Assembly: GCF_900104535.1 (NCBI RefSeq)
Contig: NZ_LT629710.1
Span: 4,499,501-4,563,500 of the forward strand
Source: Nakamurella panacisegetis
GTDB taxonomy: Bacteria; Actinomycetota; Actinomycetes; Mycobacteriales; Nakamurellaceae
Length of the DNA: 64,000 nucleotides
Direction: 5' to 3'
The translations under genes were made by a program, and so were the position numbers. Shown piece after piece: positions 30,522 to 39,587 of this stretch. Under the pieces are notes generated by a model. The model was not told the DNA's origin. It searched no databases and was given only the letters and a program-made list of their open reading frames with translations. Within the stretch, counting starts at the first letter, position 1. Each line of letters begins with the position of its first letter.

Positions 30522-31866
30522 GGCGACGTTGCCCTCCTGTTTGCACCAGAGACGTCAGTTGCTCCGGCAGATCCGTCTCGGCAGCGTACGGGCCGACCAC
30601 GGCGGCCGTCATCGGCTGGGTCAGCAGGCGCGCGGCCAACGCCGAAACCTGGTCCGCGTCAACCCGGGCGATCGCCTCGAGTTCGTCCGAAACCGACCGA
30701 TACTCGTTGCGGACCAACAAGTTCTTGCCGATCCGGCTCATCTTGGACTCGGTGTCCTCGAGGCCGAGGATCATGCCGCCGGCCAACTGGCCGTGGACCC
30801 GGGCCAGTTCCGCCGTCTCCAGGCCACGTTCGGCCACGGCGGCCAGTTCCAGCCCGATCAGCTTCGAGACGGTGCCCAGGTTCTCCGGCTGGCAGCCGGC
30901 GTACACCGAGAAGGACCCGACATCGGCGTAGCCCGACGTGGCGGCGTAGCAGGAGTAGGCGAGCCCGTGTTCCTCGCGGATGGTGCGGAACAGGCGGGAG
31001 CTCATCCCGCCGCCCAGGGCCGCGGCCAGCACGGACGTCGCGTAGCGGTCCGGGTCGTTGCGGCCACCGGACGGCACGCCGATCGACAGGTGCGCCTGTT
31101 CGATGTCGCGCTCGACCACCAGCGCCCCCGACAGGGCTCTGGCCGTGCCGCGGCCGACGCGCGGCAGATCCGCGGTGCGGGCCGGGTCCAGGCGTGAACC
31201 GAACGCCCGCCGGACCCACTTCACGACGTCGGCGTGGTCGACGCCGCCGGCCACCGAGACGACCATCTTCTCCGGTGAGTACCGCCGGCGGTAGTAGCCG
31301 GCGATCTGCGTGCGGGTCATGTCGATGATGCTCTGCTCGGACCCGATGACCGGGGCGGCCACCGGATGACCGGCGAACATGGCGGCCGCGAACGCGTCGC
31401 CGAGGGTGTCCTCGGGATCGTCGTCCCGCATCGAGATCTCTTCCAGGATCACCTGTCGCTCGACGTCGACGTCCGGGGACGAGATCACCGCGTCCAGCAC
31501 GACGTCGCAGACGATGTCCACGGCCAGTTCGGCGGAGGACGCCAGTACGTGCGCGTAGTAGCAGGTGTACTCGTGGGAGGTGAAGGCGTTGAGCTCGCCA
31601 CCGACGGCATCGATTGCCGCGGCGATCTCGTGACCGGTGCGGTGGCTGGTGCCCTTGAACAGCAGGTGCTCCAGGTAGTGCGACGCCCCGGCCAGCTTCG
31701 TGGTCTCGTCGACAGAGCCGACGCCGACCCAGATGCCGACCGAGGCGCTTCGTGCCGTCGGCACGCTCTCGGTGATCACCCGCAGACCGCCGGGGATCAC
31801 CGAGAGCGTCACGACCGAGCCGTCAACGCCCCGTTCCAGGACTGAGGTACGGGTACGGGCGGCCAT
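30511..31866 (-). CDS. M16 family zinc peptidase (PepR/MPP-like)
   Basis: A 451-residue pitrilysin-family peptidase. The inverted zinc motif HxxEH reads H63-E66-H67 in ASHYLEHLLFKGT. A further zinc-binding Glu is likely in the ELAVDIVCDVV region, and the C-terminal M16 half has RLFRTIREEHGLAYS. It resembles mycobacterial PepR (Rv2782c from memory), which also follows pnp. Substrate is unknown. ATG 31866 is used; a TTG one codon earlier is also possible. The gene starts 8 bases after the pnp stop. Confidence 0.92.
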   Translation of the reverse strand: MAARTRTSVLERGVDGSVVTLSVIPGGLRVITESVPTARSASVGIWVGVGSVDETTKLAGASHYLEHLLFKGTSHRTGHEIAAAIDAVGGELNAFTSHEYTCYYAHVLASSAELAVDIVCDVVLDAVISSPDVDVERQVILEEISMRDDDPEDTLGDAFAAAMFAGHPVAAPVIGSEQSIIDMTRTQIAGYYRRRYSPEKMVVSVAGGVDHADVVKWVRRAFGSRLDPARTADLPRVGRGTARALSGALVVERDIEQAHLSIGVPSGGRNDPDRYATSVLAAALGGGMSSRLFRTIREEHGLAYSCYAATSGYADVGSFSVYAGCQPENLGTVSKLIGLELAAVAERGLETAELARVHGQLAGGMILGLEDTESKMSRIGKNLLVRNEYRSVSDELEAIARVDADQVSALAARLLTQPMTAAVVGPYAAETDLPEQLTSLVQTGGQRRHVG

Positions 31867-31874
31867 CAACTAGC

Positions 31875-34079
31875 TCAGACCGACGCCGCAGCGGCGGATG
31901 CGTCCTCGGCGACGACCGGGATCAGCGAGATCTTGCCGCGGGCGTCGATCTCGGCGATCTCGACCTGCAGCTTGTCGCCGACGTTGGCCACGTCCTCGAC
32001 CTTGTTGATCCGCTTGCCGTTGCCGAGCTTGGAGATGTGCACGAGGCCGTCGCGGCCGGGCAGCAGCGAGACGAACGCCCCGAAGGCGGTGGTCTTGACG
32101 ACCGTGCCCAGGAACCGCTCGCCGACCTTGGGCAACTGCGGGTTCGCGATCGAGTTGATGATCGCGATGGCCGCCTCGGCGGCCTCTCCCGACGCAGCGG
32201 ACACGTAGATGGTGCCATCGTCCTCGATGGCGATCTCCGCACCGGTCTGCTCGGTGATCGAGTTGATCATCTTGCCCTTCGGCCCGATGACCTCGCCGAT
32301 CTTGTCGACCGGGACCTTGACCGTGGTGATGCGCGGCGCGTTGTCGCTCATCGGGTCGGGTGCGTCGATGGCCTCGTTCATGACCTCGAGGATGGTCAGG
32401 CGAGCCTCGCGGGCCTGGGTCAGCGCAGCGGCCAGGACGTCCGACGGGATGCCGTCGAGCTTGGTGTCCAGCTGCAGAGCGGTGACGAACGACTTGGTGC
32501 CGGCGACCTTGAAGTCCATGTCACCGAAGGCGTCCTCGGAGCCCAGGATGTCGGTCAGCGCGACGTACTGGGTGACACCGTCGACGGTGTCGGAGATCAG
32601 ACCCATGGCGATGCCGGCCACCGGCGCCTTCAGCGGCACACCCGCGTTCAGCAGGGACATGGTCGAGGCACAGACCGAGCCCATCGAGGTGGAACCGTTG
32701 GAACCCAACGCCTCCGACACCTGGCGGATGGCGTACGGGAACTCGGCCTTGGTCGGCAGCACCGGCACCAGGGCCCGCTCGGCCAACGCTCCGTGACCGA
32801 TCTCGCGACGCTTCGGCGAACCGACGCGGCCCGTCTCACCGGTGGAGTAGGGCGGGAAGTTGTAGTTGTGCATGTAGCGCTTGCGCGTCTCCGGGGAGAG
32901 CGTGTCGAGCTGCTGCTCCATGCGCAGCATGTTCAGCGTGGTGACGCCCAGGATCTGGGTCTCACCGCGCTCGAACAGCGCCGAGCCGTGCACGCGGGGC
33001 AGGTAGCCGACCTCGGCGGACAGGGTCCGGATGTCGGACAGCCCGCGGCCGTCCATGCGGATCTTGTCCTTGAGCACGCGCTGGCGGACCAGCTTCTTGG
33101 TGACGCTGCGGAAGGCCTGGCCGATCTCGGCGCCGCGCCCTTCGAACTGATCACCCAGGGCGGCGATGACGTCGGCCTTGACCGCGTCGGTGGCCTCGTC
33201 GCGCTCCTGCTTGCCGGTGAGCACCAGCGCGGCGGCCAGGGGGCCGGCGGCGGCCTTCTCCACGGCGTCGTAGACGTCGCTCTGGTACGGCGGGAACAAC
33301 TTGAACTCGGCGACCGGCTTGGACGCCGATGCGGCCAGTTCGGACTGGGCCTGCACCAGGATCTTCAGGAACGGCTTGGATGCTTCCAGACCGGCCGCGA
33401 CGACCTCCTCGGTCGGCGCGGTGGCGCCGCCGGCGATCAGCTCGATGGTCTTCTCGGTGGCCTCGGCCTCGACCATCATGATGGCGACATCGCCGGTCTC
33501 GGTGACGCGGCCGGCGACGACCATGTCGAACACGGCCTTCTCCAGCTGGGAGTGGGTCGGGAAGGCGACCCACTGGCCCTCGATCAGGGCGACCCGCACA
33601 CCGGCCACCGGGCCGGAGAACGGCAGCCCGGAGATCTGGGTCGACGCCGATGCGGCGTTGATGGCCAGCACGTCGTACAGGACGTCCGGGTTCAGGGCCA
33701 TGACGGTGATGACGACCTGGACCTCGTTGCGCAGCCCGGCGGTGAACGACGGGCGCAGCGGCCGGTCGATGAGGCGGCAGGTCAGGATGGCGTCCTCGGA
33801 CGGACGGCCCTCACGACGGAAGAACGAACCCGGGATGCGACCGGCCGCGTACATGCGCTCTTCGACGTCGATGGTCAGCGGGAAGAAGTCGAACGCTTCC
33901 TTCGGGTGCTTGCCGACGCTGGTCGCGCTCAGCAGCATGGTGTCCTCGTCGAGGTACGCCGCGACGGAACCGGCGGCCTGCTGGGCCAGCCGGCCGGTCT
34001 CGAAGCGGATGGTGCGGGTGCCGAAGCTGCCGTTGTCGATGACAGCGGTGGCCGTGGTGGGGGTTGTGGACATAGACAT
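31875..34079 (-). CDS. pnp: Polyribonucleotide nucleotidyltransferase (PNPase)
   Basis: A 734-residue protein with two RNase PH domains separated by a helical domain, then KH ([20 protein letters not shown]) and S1 ([20 protein letters not shown]) RNA-binding domains. The active-site region of the second RNase PH half includes [16 protein letters not shown] and AYV-free DMDFKVAG. It degrades RNA 3'-5' with phosphate and can add tails. ATG 34079 is preceded by GAGGAG 4 bases upstream; the next ATG (34073) is an alternative. A strong hairpin lies in its 5' leader. Confidence 0.96.
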   Translation of the reverse strand: MSMSTTPTTATAVIDNGSFGTRTIRFETGRLAQQAAGSVAAYLDEDTMLLSATSVGKHPKEAFDFFPLTIDVEERMYAAGRIPGSFFRREGRPSEDAILTCRLIDRPLRPSFTAGLRNEVQVVITVMALNPDVLYDVLAINAASASTQISGLPFSGPVAGVRVALIEGQWVAFPTHSQLEKAVFDMVVAGRVTETGDVAIMMVEAEATEKTIELIAGGATAPTEEVVAAGLEASKPFLKILVQAQSELAASASKPVAEFKLFPPYQSDVYDAVEKAAAGPLAAALVLTGKQERDEATDAVKADVIAALGDQFEGRGAEIGQAFRSVTKKLVRQRVLKDKIRMDGRGLSDIRTLSAEVGYLPRVHGSALFERGETQILGVTTLNMLRMEQQLDTLSPETRKRYMHNYNFPPYSTGETGRVGSPKRREIGHGALAERALVPVLPTKAEFPYAIRQVSEALGSNGSTSMGSVCASTMSLLNAGVPLKAPVAGIAMGLISDTVDGVTQYVALTDILGSEDAFGDMDFKVAGTKSFVTALQLDTKLDGIPSDVLAAALTQAREARLTILEVMNEAIDAPDPMSDNAPRITTVKVPVDKIGEVIGPKGKMINSITEQTGAEIAIEDDGTIYVSAASGEAAEAAIAIINSIANPQLPKVGERFLGTVVKTTAFGAFVSLLPGRDGLVHISKLGNGKRINKVEDVANVGDKLQVEIAEIDARGKISLIPVVAEDASAAAASV

Positions 34080-34096
34080 GCGTCTCCTCTTTGGTG

Positions 34097-34119
34097 ACCG
34101 CGGCCTCGTAGGCCGCGGT
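34097..34119 (-). promoter_or_regulatory. Stem-loop in the pnp 5' leader
   Basis: Arms ACCGCGGCC and GGCCGCGGT pair perfectly over 9 bp around a 5-base loop. The stem ends about 10 bases before the pnp Shine-Dalgarno. In other bacteria RNase III cuts a pnp leader stem and PNPase then represses its own mRNA; this hairpin is placed to serve such control, which is inference. Confidence 0.5.
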
Positions 34120-34332
34120 GGTGCTGCTTCGCGGGCGGACATCGGTGCCCGAGCGCGAGTGCCACCCCACCACCGGAGAGTTCCTGTCGGCTCTGGTCTT
34201 GACCGGCCGTCGATCGAAGCCGGCGGACCTCACTGCCGCGCTGGTGCGACTGGAGTTCCGACGGCCACTACCGAGGACCGGCGAGCGTGGAGGCTTTCTC
34301 ACCGGGCGGGTGGCGTGTACTGCTGGTGGTGC

Positions 34333-34370
34333 ACGTCAGGGGAGCACCCGGGTGGGTACTCCCCTGACGT
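34333..34370 (-). terminator. Hairpin terminator after rpsO
   Basis: Arms ACGTCAGGGGAG and CTCCCCTGACGT are perfect 12-base complements around a 14-base loop that itself contains CACCCGGGTG. It begins 7 bases beyond the rpsO TAG stop. No T-run follows. It separates rpsO from pnp, so pnp likely has its own promoter or is transcribed by readthrough. Confidence 0.75.
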
Positions 34371-34376
34371 TCGGTA

Positions 34377-34646
34377 CTAGCGGCGCAAGCCGAGCCGTTC
34401 GATCAACGAACGGTAGCGAGCGATGTCGATGTTCTGCAGGTAGCGGAGCAACCGACGGCGCTTCCCGACCAGGGCCAGCAGGCCGCGGCGGGTGTGGTGA
34501 TCGTGCTTGTGCTCCTTGAGGTGCTCGGTGAGATCCGAGATCCTCTTGGTCAGCATTGCCACCTGGGCCTCGGCCGAACCGGTGTCGGTCTCGTGCAGGC
34601 CGTACTCGGCCAGGATGGTCTTCTTCTGCTCAGTGGTCAGGGCCAC
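34377..34646 (-). CDS. rpsO: Ribosomal protein S15
   Basis: An 89-residue protein with the S15 signature: [40 protein letters not shown] and [14 protein letters not shown]. It binds 16S rRNA in the central domain during 30S assembly. GTG 34646 is the start, with AAGGAG 8 bases upstream. It lies between a serine hydrolase gene and pnp, an arrangement in which rpsO-pnp adjacency is conserved across bacteria. Confidence 0.97.
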   Translation of the reverse strand: MALTTEQKKTILAEYGLHETDTGSAEAQVAMLTKRISDLTEHLKEHKHDHHTRRGLLALVGKRRRLLRYLQNIDIARYRSLIERLGLRR

Positions 34647-34757
34647 AGTTGCTGCTCCTTGCGAACTACTGTCACGTGCGCTGCCCGCACCGGACGATGC
34701 GCCGGGGGGATGACGGTACCGGCCGCCACGGACTGAGGCCGGACCCAATCGCCGAGT

Positions 34758-35528
34758 TTACCAGTTGCCACGAGCCGCTCCGGCGATCCGCAGACCCAGC
34801 GCGCGTTGCCGTTCCAGCACGGTCGCCCGGTTCTGGTCCCCACCCGGGAAATTGGCCAGCACCGCGTAGCCGATCCGCCGGGCCGGACCGGTCAGCACCC
34901 CGACATCGGCGCGGACACCGTGGTCGGTACCGGTCTTGTTGACCAGGTGCAGGCCGAGGTCGCCCGCCTGATGGGCCAGCGGATCCAGACCCCACCCGGC
35001 GGCCACCTGGGACAGGTCCACCCCGTTGCTCAGCCAGTGGGTGACCGGCGGCCGCAGCCCCACCATCAGGCGCACCAGTTCGTCCGCCGATCCGGTCGAC
35101 AGGGTCGGCGGGTCGGCCGGAGTCCGCACGTCCCGCACCCGGTCGTGCAGACCGGTCCGCACCAGTCCGAGCCCGGCGGCAGTGGCCGCCACGGCCGGCA
35201 GGCCGACGCGGGCCAGCAGCACATTCGTGGCCAGGTTGTCACTGACCATGCCGACCAGCACGCAGAGGTCCTCCACCGGCAGCTCGTCCACGCGGAGATG
35301 TTGCCAGACACCGGAATCGGCCACGAGTTGATCGGGGGTCCGGCGCAGCGGTCGGGCCGGGTCGATGGCGCCGGACTCGATCAGCTCCGCCACCCGGACC
35401 AGCAGCAGCACCTTGCCAACACTCGCCGTCCGCAGGGTTCTCGTCGGGTGCTCGTCCATCAGCACCTCGCCGGTGTCGGCGTCGGCCACCCGGACCGACC
35501 AGGTGATCCCGGTCATCGGCTCGGCCAC
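34758..35528 (-). CDS. Class A beta-lactamase-fold serine hydrolase, apparently cytoplasmic
   Basis: A 256-residue protein with all three motifs of class A beta-lactamases: S36-x-x-K39 (TASVGK), S96-D97-N98 (MVSDNLATN) and K198-T199-G200 (NKTGTD). Length matches the mature beta-lactamase domain. There is no signal peptide or lipobox, which is odd because periplasmic beta-lactamases are exported. It could be an esterase or peptidase using the same fold. GTG 35528 (alternative ATG 35516) is 8 bases after the ribF stop, so it is probably in the truB-ribF transcript. Resistance should not be inferred from this context alone. Confidence 0.85.
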   Translation of the reverse strand: MAEPMTGITWSVRVADADTGEVLMDEHPTRTLRTASVGKVLLLVRVAELIESGAIDPARPLRRTPDQLVADSGVWQHLRVDELPVEDLCVLVGMVSDNLATNVLLARVGLPAVAATAAGLGLVRTGLHDRVRDVRTPADPPTLSTGSADELVRLMVGLRPPVTHWLSNGVDLSQVAAGWGLDPLAHQAGDLGLHLVNKTGTDHGVRADVGVLTGPARRIGYAVLANFPGGDQNRATVLERQRALGLRIAGAARGNW

Positions 35529-35536
35529 CGGGCCCG

Positions 35537-36472
35537 TCAGCGGTCCATGGCCAGGATCTCGCGGGTCCGTTCAACATCGCGGCCGATCTGTTCGATCAGC
35601 GCCGGCACCGAGTCGAACCTGACCATGCCGCGCAGCCGCTCGACGAAGTCGAGGGCCACCCGGCGGCCGTAGAAGTTGCCGCCGTCGTCGAGCACGAACG
35701 CCTCCACGGTCCGGACCCGGCCGGAGAAGGTCGGGTTGGACCCGATGGAGATGGCCGCCGGCGAGCGCCGGCCGCCCAGCACGAACCAGCCGGCGTAGAC
35801 CCCGTCGCCGGGCACGGCACCGTGCGGGACGACGTCGAGATTGGCCGTGGGGTAACCGAGTTCGCTGCCGCCGCGGCCGTCACCGTGCACGACGATGCCC
35901 TCCACCCGGTGAGGTCGGCCCAGGGCCTGGGCCGCGGCGTGCACGTCCCCGGCGTCGACACTGGCCCGGACCAGGGTCGAGGTGACCGGGAGGGCGTCCT
36001 TGGACACCAACCCCACCCCCAGCGCGGTGAATCCGAACTTGGCGCCGAGCGCCCGCAGCAGTTCGACGTCGCCGGCACCGCGGTGCCCGAAACGGAAGTT
36101 CTCGCCGACGACCACGCAGGCCACGTGGAGCGTCTCGACCAGGATGTCGTGGACGAACGTCTCCGGCTCGGTGGCGGCCAGGGCCGGGGTGAACGGCAGC
36201 ACCAGGAACGCGTCGATGCCCAGTTCGGCGGCCAGTTCGGCCTTGCGTCGCAACGTGATCAGCTCGGCCGGGTGGCTGCCGGCCCGCACCACCTCGGCCG
36301 GGTGCGGGTCGAAGGTCATCATCACCGCCGGCACACCCAGCTCCGCGGCCTTGGCCACGGCCGCGTGCACCAGCTCCTGGTGCCCCCGGTGCAGCCCGTC
36401 GAACACCCCGATGGTCAGTACACAGCGACCCCATCCGGACGGTATCGCGTCAAGTCCTCGCCAGCGTTCCAT
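35537..36472 (-). CDS. ribF: Bifunctional riboflavin kinase/FAD synthetase
   Basis: A 311-residue two-domain enzyme. The N-terminal FAD synthetase has the nucleotidyltransferase signature GVFDGLHRGHQELV and later TFDPHPAEV. The C-terminal flavokinase begins near residue 185 with RVEGIVVHGDGRGGSELGYP. It makes FMN and FAD from riboflavin and ATP. ATG 36472 follows the truB stop by 23 bases. A GATACT hexamer 7 bases upstream (36480-36485) could give a leaderless transcript, so it may be transcribed both with truB and alone. Confidence 0.95.
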   Translation of the reverse strand: MERWRGLDAIPSGWGRCVLTIGVFDGLHRGHQELVHAAVAKAAELGVPAVMMTFDPHPAEVVRAGSHPAELITLRRKAELAAELGIDAFLVLPFTPALAATEPETFVHDILVETLHVACVVVGENFRFGHRGAGDVELLRALGAKFGFTALGVGLVSKDALPVTSTLVRASVDAGDVHAAAQALGRPHRVEGIVVHGDGRGGSELGYPTANLDVVPHGAVPGDGVYAGWFVLGGRRSPAAISIGSNPTFSGRVRTVEAFVLDDGGNFYGRRVALDFVERLRGMVRFDSVPALIEQIGRDVERTREILAMDR

Positions 36473-36495
36473 GCCGGTCAGTATCCCAGCCGGAC

Positions 36496-37443
36496 TCAGG
36501 CCGGGTCGAACACCAGCCGCGGGCGGGCCTGTCCGCCCGATTCCTCGACCAGGGCCAGCAGGTCGCCGTCGTGCAGCAGGCCGTAGACGCCGGGGATACC
36601 GGACGCCGGGACCGGGCGGCCGTAGCGGACGTCCCGGGCCAGCGCCCCGTCGACATCGCGGGTGGCGAAGGCCAGCCGGACCGCGTCGGCCGCCGGGATG
36701 ATCGCAGCCGCCACCCGGGCCGAGAACTCGGCGGTGATCTCCGGGCGCGGCCCACCTCGTTCCGGGACCCCGTCCGGCCCGTACACGTCGACCGCCCCGG
36801 CGATGGCGAACGGCCCGACCGTGGTCCGCCGCAGCGCCGTCAGGTGGCCCCCGACGCCCAGCGCGGCTCCGAGGTCACGGGCCAGCGACCGGATGTAGGT
36901 GCCGGTGGTGCACTCCACGAGGACGTCGAGGTCGATGGCGTCGTCGCCCCGCCGGATCGGGCCGAGCACGTCGAACCGATGGATGGTCACCGGGCGGGCG
37001 GCCAGTTCGACCTGCTCACCGGCCCGAACCCGGTCGTAGGCACGCTGCCCGTCGACCTTGATCGCGGACACCGAACTGGGCACCTGCAGGATCGGCCCGG
37101 TGAGGGTCCCGATCACCGCGGTGACGGCGTCGTCGGTCACCGCGTCGAGGGCGGCCGGCTCAGCCGTGGCCAGCATCTTCCCCTCGGCGTCATCCGTGGT
37201 CGTTGAGGAACCGAGCCGGATGGTGGCCAGATAGGTCTTGTCGGTCAGCGACAGATGGCCCAGGAGTTTGGTCGAGCGTTCCACCGCAATCACCAGGAGC
37301 CCGGTGGCCATCGGGTCCAGCGTGCCGGCGTGCCCGACCTTCTTCGTACCGAGGACCCGCCGCAGCCGGCCGACGACGTCGTGCGAGGTACATCCGGCCG
37401 GCTTGTCCACCAGGAGCAGGCCGCCGCCCACCAGGTCGCTCAT
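36496..37443 (-). CDS. truB: tRNA pseudouridine(55) synthase TruB
   Basis: A 315-residue protein with the TruB core LLLVDKPAGCTSHDVVGRLR and the catalytic aspartate D43 in GHAGTLDPMATG. It isomerises U55 in the tRNA T-loop. A C-terminal PUA-like region (VRYGRPVPASG, LLALVEESGG) is present. ATG 37443 has GAGGGG 7 bases upstream. It lies just downstream of the MFS gene stop (37454) and upstream of ribF; truB-ribF adjacency is common in bacteria. Confidence 0.95.
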   Translation of the reverse strand: MSDLVGGGLLLVDKPAGCTSHDVVGRLRRVLGTKKVGHAGTLDPMATGLLVIAVERSTKLLGHLSLTDKTYLATIRLGSSTTTDDAEGKMLATAEPAALDAVTDDAVTAVIGTLTGPILQVPSSVSAIKVDGQRAYDRVRAGEQVELAARPVTIHRFDVLGPIRRGDDAIDLDVLVECTTGTYIRSLARDLGAALGVGGHLTALRRTTVGPFAIAGAVDVYGPDGVPERGGPRPEITAEFSARVAAAIIPAADAVRLAFATRDVDGALARDVRYGRPVPASGIPGVYGLLHDGDLLALVEESGGQARPRLVFDPA

Positions 37444-37453
37444 GTCGGTCCCC

Positions 37454-38866
37454 TCACAGTTCGTCCGGTGCGGGGCCCCGGGCTCGCACCCGATCCGCTT
37501 CTCGGGCCAATTCTGCCTCGTCGACCAGTTCCCACCGGCGCACGTGCAGGTTGACCGGTACATCCTCGCCCCGCGCCGCGGCCAGCAGGACCATGGCCCT
37601 GGTCCGCAGCCACCAGGTCAGCATGCGGCTCAACCCGACTGCGGTCACCACGACCAGAGCACAGAACGCGAACCGGAAGCCCTCCACCGTGTGCGTGGCG
37701 CGGTGCGGCTCGACCAGGTTCAGGATCTGACCGACCAGGAAGATGCCGATGACGGCCCCGCAGAAGCCCCCGATGTTGACCATGCCGGTGGCCGTCGAGA
37801 TGCGGTGACGAGGGTTGTAGTCGCGAGCCAGCATGAACGCCACGGCCGAGGTCGGGCCGCTGACCGAGAACACGATCACCACCAGCACGACCACCGGCGT
37901 CGGCGGCACCCCTCCGGGCCAGGCGATCAACAGCAGCCAGGCCAGGATGGACACCCCGCAGACGATCACGGCCATCGGCGTCCGTACCTCGGGTCGCCGC
38001 CCGACGATCTGGCCGACGGCCAGGTTGGCCAGCACTCCGCCGAGGACCAGGAGCAGCATCAAGGACGACGCGGTGCCCGTGCTGTAGCCCAGGCCCTGGG
38101 TCAGGTAGGGAAAGCCCCAGAGGGTGGCGAACGTCGTCGGCCCGGCCATGCAGGTGAAGTGGACCCAGAAACCAAGTCGCCCGGACGGCAGGTGCCAGGC
38201 GCTGCGCACCTCGGAGAAGACCCGCCGTCCGGCCACCGGCCCGCCGGCCGCGCGTTCCTCGGCCGCCCGGAACGGCGCCGCCGTGGCCGGTCGGAGCAGC
38301 AGGAAGGCGTACGCGACGGACAGGCCGCCGGCGATCCCGAAGGTCGGCGCCCAGCCCAGCCCGTGCAGCAGTCCGGTCAGCGGCAGGGTCGCGATGATGT
38401 TGCCGGCCGATCCGGCCAGGCCGGTGAAGCTGGTCAGCACGGCGTACCGGCGAGCCGGGAACCAGCCGGCCACGAGGCGCAACACCGAGATGTAGGTCAT
38501 CGCGTCGCCGCAGCCGACGACGCCGCGGGCCAGCAGCGCGGGGACGTAGCCCCCGACGAAGGCGAAGGCCAGCTCACCGCAGCCCATGGTGAGGGTCGCG
38601 GCCAACAGCATCCGGCGGGGACCGAACCGGTCGACCAGGATGCCCGTCGGCACCTGCATCAGGGCGTAGACGGCCAGTTGCAGCATGACGAAGGACGAGA
38701 GCTGCGGCGCCGACAGGTGCAGCCGCTCGGCCGCCTGGGGGCCGGCCACGCCCAGGGTGCTGCGGTGGAAGACGGCCAGTACGTAGACGCCGGCCCCGAT
38801 GGCCCAGACCAGCCAGGCCTTGCCGGGGGCGCGCACCGGTACTGACGAGTTGATGACGGTCTCCAT
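37454..38866 (-). CDS. MFS transporter, substrate unknown
   Basis: A 470-residue protein with about 12 hydrophobic helices. A motif-A-like loop reads LVDRFGPRRMLL after TM2, with a related VGQIVGRRPEVRT near the middle. The N-terminal helix GAGVYVLAVFHRSTLGVAGP resembles metabolite:H+ symporters. The C-terminal tail is long and charged. The gene overlaps no neighbour but starts 1 base before the stop region of a GntR-family regulator (ATG 38866, stop of the regulator 38868-38870), so regulator and transporter form a two-gene unit and the regulator probably controls uptake. Substrate could not be judged from sequence. Confidence 0.85.
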   Translation of the reverse strand: METVINSSVPVRAPGKAWLVWAIGAGVYVLAVFHRSTLGVAGPQAAERLHLSAPQLSSFVMLQLAVYALMQVPTGILVDRFGPRRMLLAATLTMGCGELAFAFVGGYVPALLARGVVGCGDAMTYISVLRLVAGWFPARRYAVLTSFTGLAGSAGNIIATLPLTGLLHGLGWAPTFGIAGGLSVAYAFLLLRPATAAPFRAAEERAAGGPVAGRRVFSEVRSAWHLPSGRLGFWVHFTCMAGPTTFATLWGFPYLTQGLGYSTGTASSLMLLLVLGGVLANLAVGQIVGRRPEVRTPMAVIVCGVSILAWLLLIAWPGGVPPTPVVVLVVIVFSVSGPTSAVAFMLARDYNPRHRISTATGMVNIGGFCGAVIGIFLVGQILNLVEPHRATHTVEGFRFAFCALVVVTAVGLSRMLTWWLRTRAMVLLAAARGEDVPVNLHVRRWELVDEAELAREADRVRARGPAPDEL

Positions 38867-38867
38867 C

Positions 38868-39524
38868 TCAGGCAAGGGTTCGGGCGGCCGTGGCCAGGTG
38901 GTCGAGGACGAGGGCCACCGCGCGGTCCGCGTCCTGGGCGGCGATGGCATCGGCGATCGCCTGATGGTCGGCGACGGTGCGGGCCACCCGGCCGGCGTCG
39001 ACCAGGCCGCCCTCGGTGAACAGGTTGGCCGCGCCCATCCGCATCTGACGGTCGCGCAGTGAACCGTAGAGCCGGACCAGGATGCTGTTGCCGGCCGCGG
39101 CCACGATGGCCGCGTGGAAGTCCCGGTCGGCCCCGACGTAGGCGGCGACGTCACCGGCCCGGTCGGCCGCCCGGAGCTCCTCCAGGGCGCGGGTCAGCGA
39201 GGCGGTGAGCCGCGGCGCCTGACCGGATTCGATCACCCGCCGCACGCAGTGGGTCTCCACCAGTTCACGGGTGGCCAGCACGTCCCGCCACTCCTGAGCA
39301 CTCACCGGCAGGACCAGCGCCCCTCGTTTGGGCAGCAGCCGGACCATTCCTTCGGCCTCGAGCCGCAGCAGGGCCTCGCGAACCGGGGTCCGGGAGACTC
39401 CGGTCTCGTCGGCGATGTGCCCCTCGGCGAGCAGATCGTTGTCGGCGAACCGGCGGGTCAGGATGCCGTCGCGGACGTGCCGGTAGACCCGCTCGGCGGC
39501 AGAGGGCGGGGGTGTTGCATCCAT
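38868..39524 (-). CDS. GntR family (FCD subfamily) transcriptional regulator
   Basis: A 218-residue regulator. The N-terminal winged helix includes DETGVSRTPVREALLRLEAEG and LPKRGALVLP. The C-terminal FCD domain has metal/ligand-site residues in GADRDFHAAIV and VADHQAIADAI. FCD regulators bind small carboxylates. ATG 39524 is taken; a GTG at 39545 would lie upstream of the AT-rich GTACGATAGATAC (39528-39540), which looks more like promoter or operator than coding. The MFS gene follows directly and is the likely target. Confidence 0.88.
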   Translation of the reverse strand: MDATPPPSAAERVYRHVRDGILTRRFADNDLLAEGHIADETGVSRTPVREALLRLEAEGMVRLLPKRGALVLPVSAQEWRDVLATRELVETHCVRRVIESGQAPRLTASLTRALEELRAADRAGDVAAYVGADRDFHAAIVAAAGNSILVRLYGSLRDRQMRMGAANLFTEGGLVDAGRVARTVADHQAIADAIAAQDADRAVALVLDHLATAARTLA

Positions 39525-39587
39525 GATGTATCTATCGTACGGCACGGCTTCGGCGTTTCCCGGACCCCGCCGAGCCCGGGAGACCGG

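Noticed and set aside
34758-35528. A clinically meaningful beta-lactam resistance gene
   Set aside because: No export signal, chromosomal housekeeping context and only fold-level motifs; resistance cannot be claimed.
39528-39540. GTACGATAGATAC as a certain GntR operator
   Set aside because: It is an imperfect palindrome overlapping a possible -10; plausible but too short to list as a site.
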